21,092 nt of DNA from Phoronis australis (Eukaryota; Phoronida; Phoronidae): the NCBI GenBank assembly GCA_002633005.1, contig NMRA01000167.1:96402-117493 (forward strand). The letters are read 5' to 3'. Positions 20,143 through 21,092 of this stretch are shown here, in pieces. The translations under genes were made by a program, and so were the position numbers. The notes under the pieces were generated by a model. The model had not been told where the DNA came from and did no database searches. It saw nothing but the letters and a program-made list of their open reading frames with translations. Every line of letters begins with the position of its first letter. Position 1 is the stretch's first letter.

Positions 20143-20240
20143 CCAAAATTATCATTTTCCATTTTTCAAATGCTGATTACTTTGAAAATAATGGAAAATT
20201 TACCAAAAGTTGTTTTTATGAGATCAAACTCAGTACAAAT
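20143..20240 (+). repeat. AT-rich repeat R4, copy 2
   Basis: Shares cccaaaattatcattttcc and ggaaaatttaccaaaagttg with the copies at 18348 and 20527; diverged. Confidence 0.5.
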
Positions 20241-20526
20241 AATATTGGCAGTAGTCTAAAATTTGGGGAGGAATATAACAAAAAAGAAATTAATTTTTCG
20301 GACATATTGCATGCTAAATAAGTGGAAAATTACCATAGCATTACTCAATAAAAGGGCTTTGTTTGATGATGTCGACATTTCTACAATGTAAGATTTCCGC
20401 AGAACGGCGAGACACCGCATGTGTATACCAGTCAAACCTCACACAACATCCACAGAGCAAACTACTAAATGCTAACGTTGCAGGCAGAAAGTTGGTATTA
20501 CAGTTAACATTTTTCAACTTGGGACA

Positions 20527-20625
20527 CTAAAATTGTCATATTTCTATTTTTCAGAGGTTACCACATTGTTGCAAAGGCTAAAAATGTAACCAAATGTTGT
20601 CACAGAAACCATGCTAAAAACAAAA
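20527..20625 (+). repeat. AT-rich repeat R4, copy 3
   Basis: Contains ctaaaattgtcatatttct and aaaaatgtaaccaaatgttg in the same order and spacing as the other two copies. Confidence 0.5.
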
Positions 20626-21079
20626 ACAGTTTTTCTGAAGAGTTACTTTTGTTGAGAAGTTAGACAAAATGAAATTTTACCTGTTCACCATAGTGTGTTC
20701 CAAACTGAAGAATTTTTACCGCAACCCTAATACTTTGAGCAATGAGAGATAATTGAAATTTTCTAAATAATGTTCAGCAAACCCAAAATTGATTGAGTTT
20801 CGACTGGGGAGGTTTTTTATGCAATGAAGACAGGCGTCATGTCTTACTTGTGCCTTCCCATTGGCTACGCAAGTGCCAGTCACCGTGTAGTTTGCCAGAG
20901 AATTTAGAGAATTTAGAAGTGGTGCAGGAATGGGCAGGGCAGGGGAGTGGTGCACTTGCTCCGAGGCTTCAGAGGAAGGGTGCGAGAAATAGGTGATGGT
21001 TGTGGGATGGCGGATGTGGCGAAGTAAGAGGCAACTGGGGTAATGTGTAGCCACCATGTAATGGCGAACGGAGGAGGGC

Positions 21080-21092
21080 GGGGGGGGGGGGG
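21080..21092 (+). repeat. Run of 13 G at the window end
   Basis: A 13-base G homopolymer preceded by ggaggagggc closes the window. It may be a natural G-rich tract, or an assembly or sequencing artefact at a contig end. Confidence 0.9.

Larger units (their letters stand above)
19994..21092 (-). other. Sequence upstream of visible exon 1
   Basis: The exon at 19912-19993 begins in phase 0, so the start codon must lie to the right. No acidic, proline-rich exon with a phase-0 donor and family likeness was found here, so this is probably the 5' intron. It contains two R4 copies (20143-20240, 20527-20625) and ends in a run of 13 G. Confidence 0.6.

Noticed and set aside
19994-20155. Extension of the exon 1 reading frame to the right
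   Set aside because: A good acceptor sits at 19994-19995 and the extra residues have no acidic or proline-rich character or family similarity.
20716-21057. 113-codon minus-strand frame that has a phase-0 donor-like gtaaga after GKAQ, a possible first SNX2 exon
   Set aside because: The phase would fit, but the sequence is not acidic, lacks any SNX1/2 N-terminal likeness and runs close to the poly-G window end. Kept only as a weak possibility.
1-21092. A new defence, mobile or biosynthetic system, CRISPR array or integrated virus
   Set aside because: No transposase, reverse transcriptase, integrase, capsid, nuclease or clustered gene set could be read on either strand; the only recognisable protein is the sorting nexin.

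Overview
The window reads as animal nuclear DNA, most likely a marine invertebrate (an anthozoan cnidarian would fit, but that is inference). It is AT-rich, has no prokaryotic gene organisation, and its one recognisable gene is split into short exons by GT-AG introns of about 0.75 to 5.7 kb. Nine exons on the minus strand join in perfect phase into 1275 nt (425 codons) of one protein. This is a sorting nexin of the SNX1/SNX2 type, closer to vertebrate SNX2 in most diagnostic stretches. It is the membrane-bending PX-BAR subunit of the endosomal ESCPE-1/retromer-associated coat.

Layout in transcript order (high to low coordinates): 19994-21092 is upstream sequence where no convincing first coding exon was found. 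19912-19993 and 18653-18876 encode the acidic, proline-rich N-terminal tail with a DDDDLF motif. 14905-15015, 14009-14150 and 12973-13051 encode the PX domain. 11889-12081 encodes the end of PX and the amphipathic linker helix. 6136-6229, 4204-4409 and 2653-2796 encode the first two thirds or so of the BAR domain. The last roughly 65 codons expected for the family, plus stop and 3' UTR, are not in 1-2652 as far as I can read and should lie left of the window. The initiator exon lies to the right or was missed.

The rest (about 94%) is intron or flank. It holds decayed repeats: a roughly 45-bp minisatellite next to the 2653 splice donor; two adjacent near-perfect hairpins at 2954-3033; a short dispersed family sharing a 20-bp terminal motif (copies near 3600-3789, 9842-9975, 19149-19455, partial 15095-15312); a pair of ~285-bp related sequences (1150-1430, 7690-7983); a duplicated block (6729-6957, 7400-7615); a degenerate array running into the end of a PX exon; and a frameshifted partial duplicate of a coding exon (18961-19076). 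I found no second protein-coding gene, no tRNA or rRNA, no transposase or reverse transcriptase, and no CRISPR, operon or phage-like system. The most interesting items are the exon duplicate and the twin hairpins, not a new multi-gene system.
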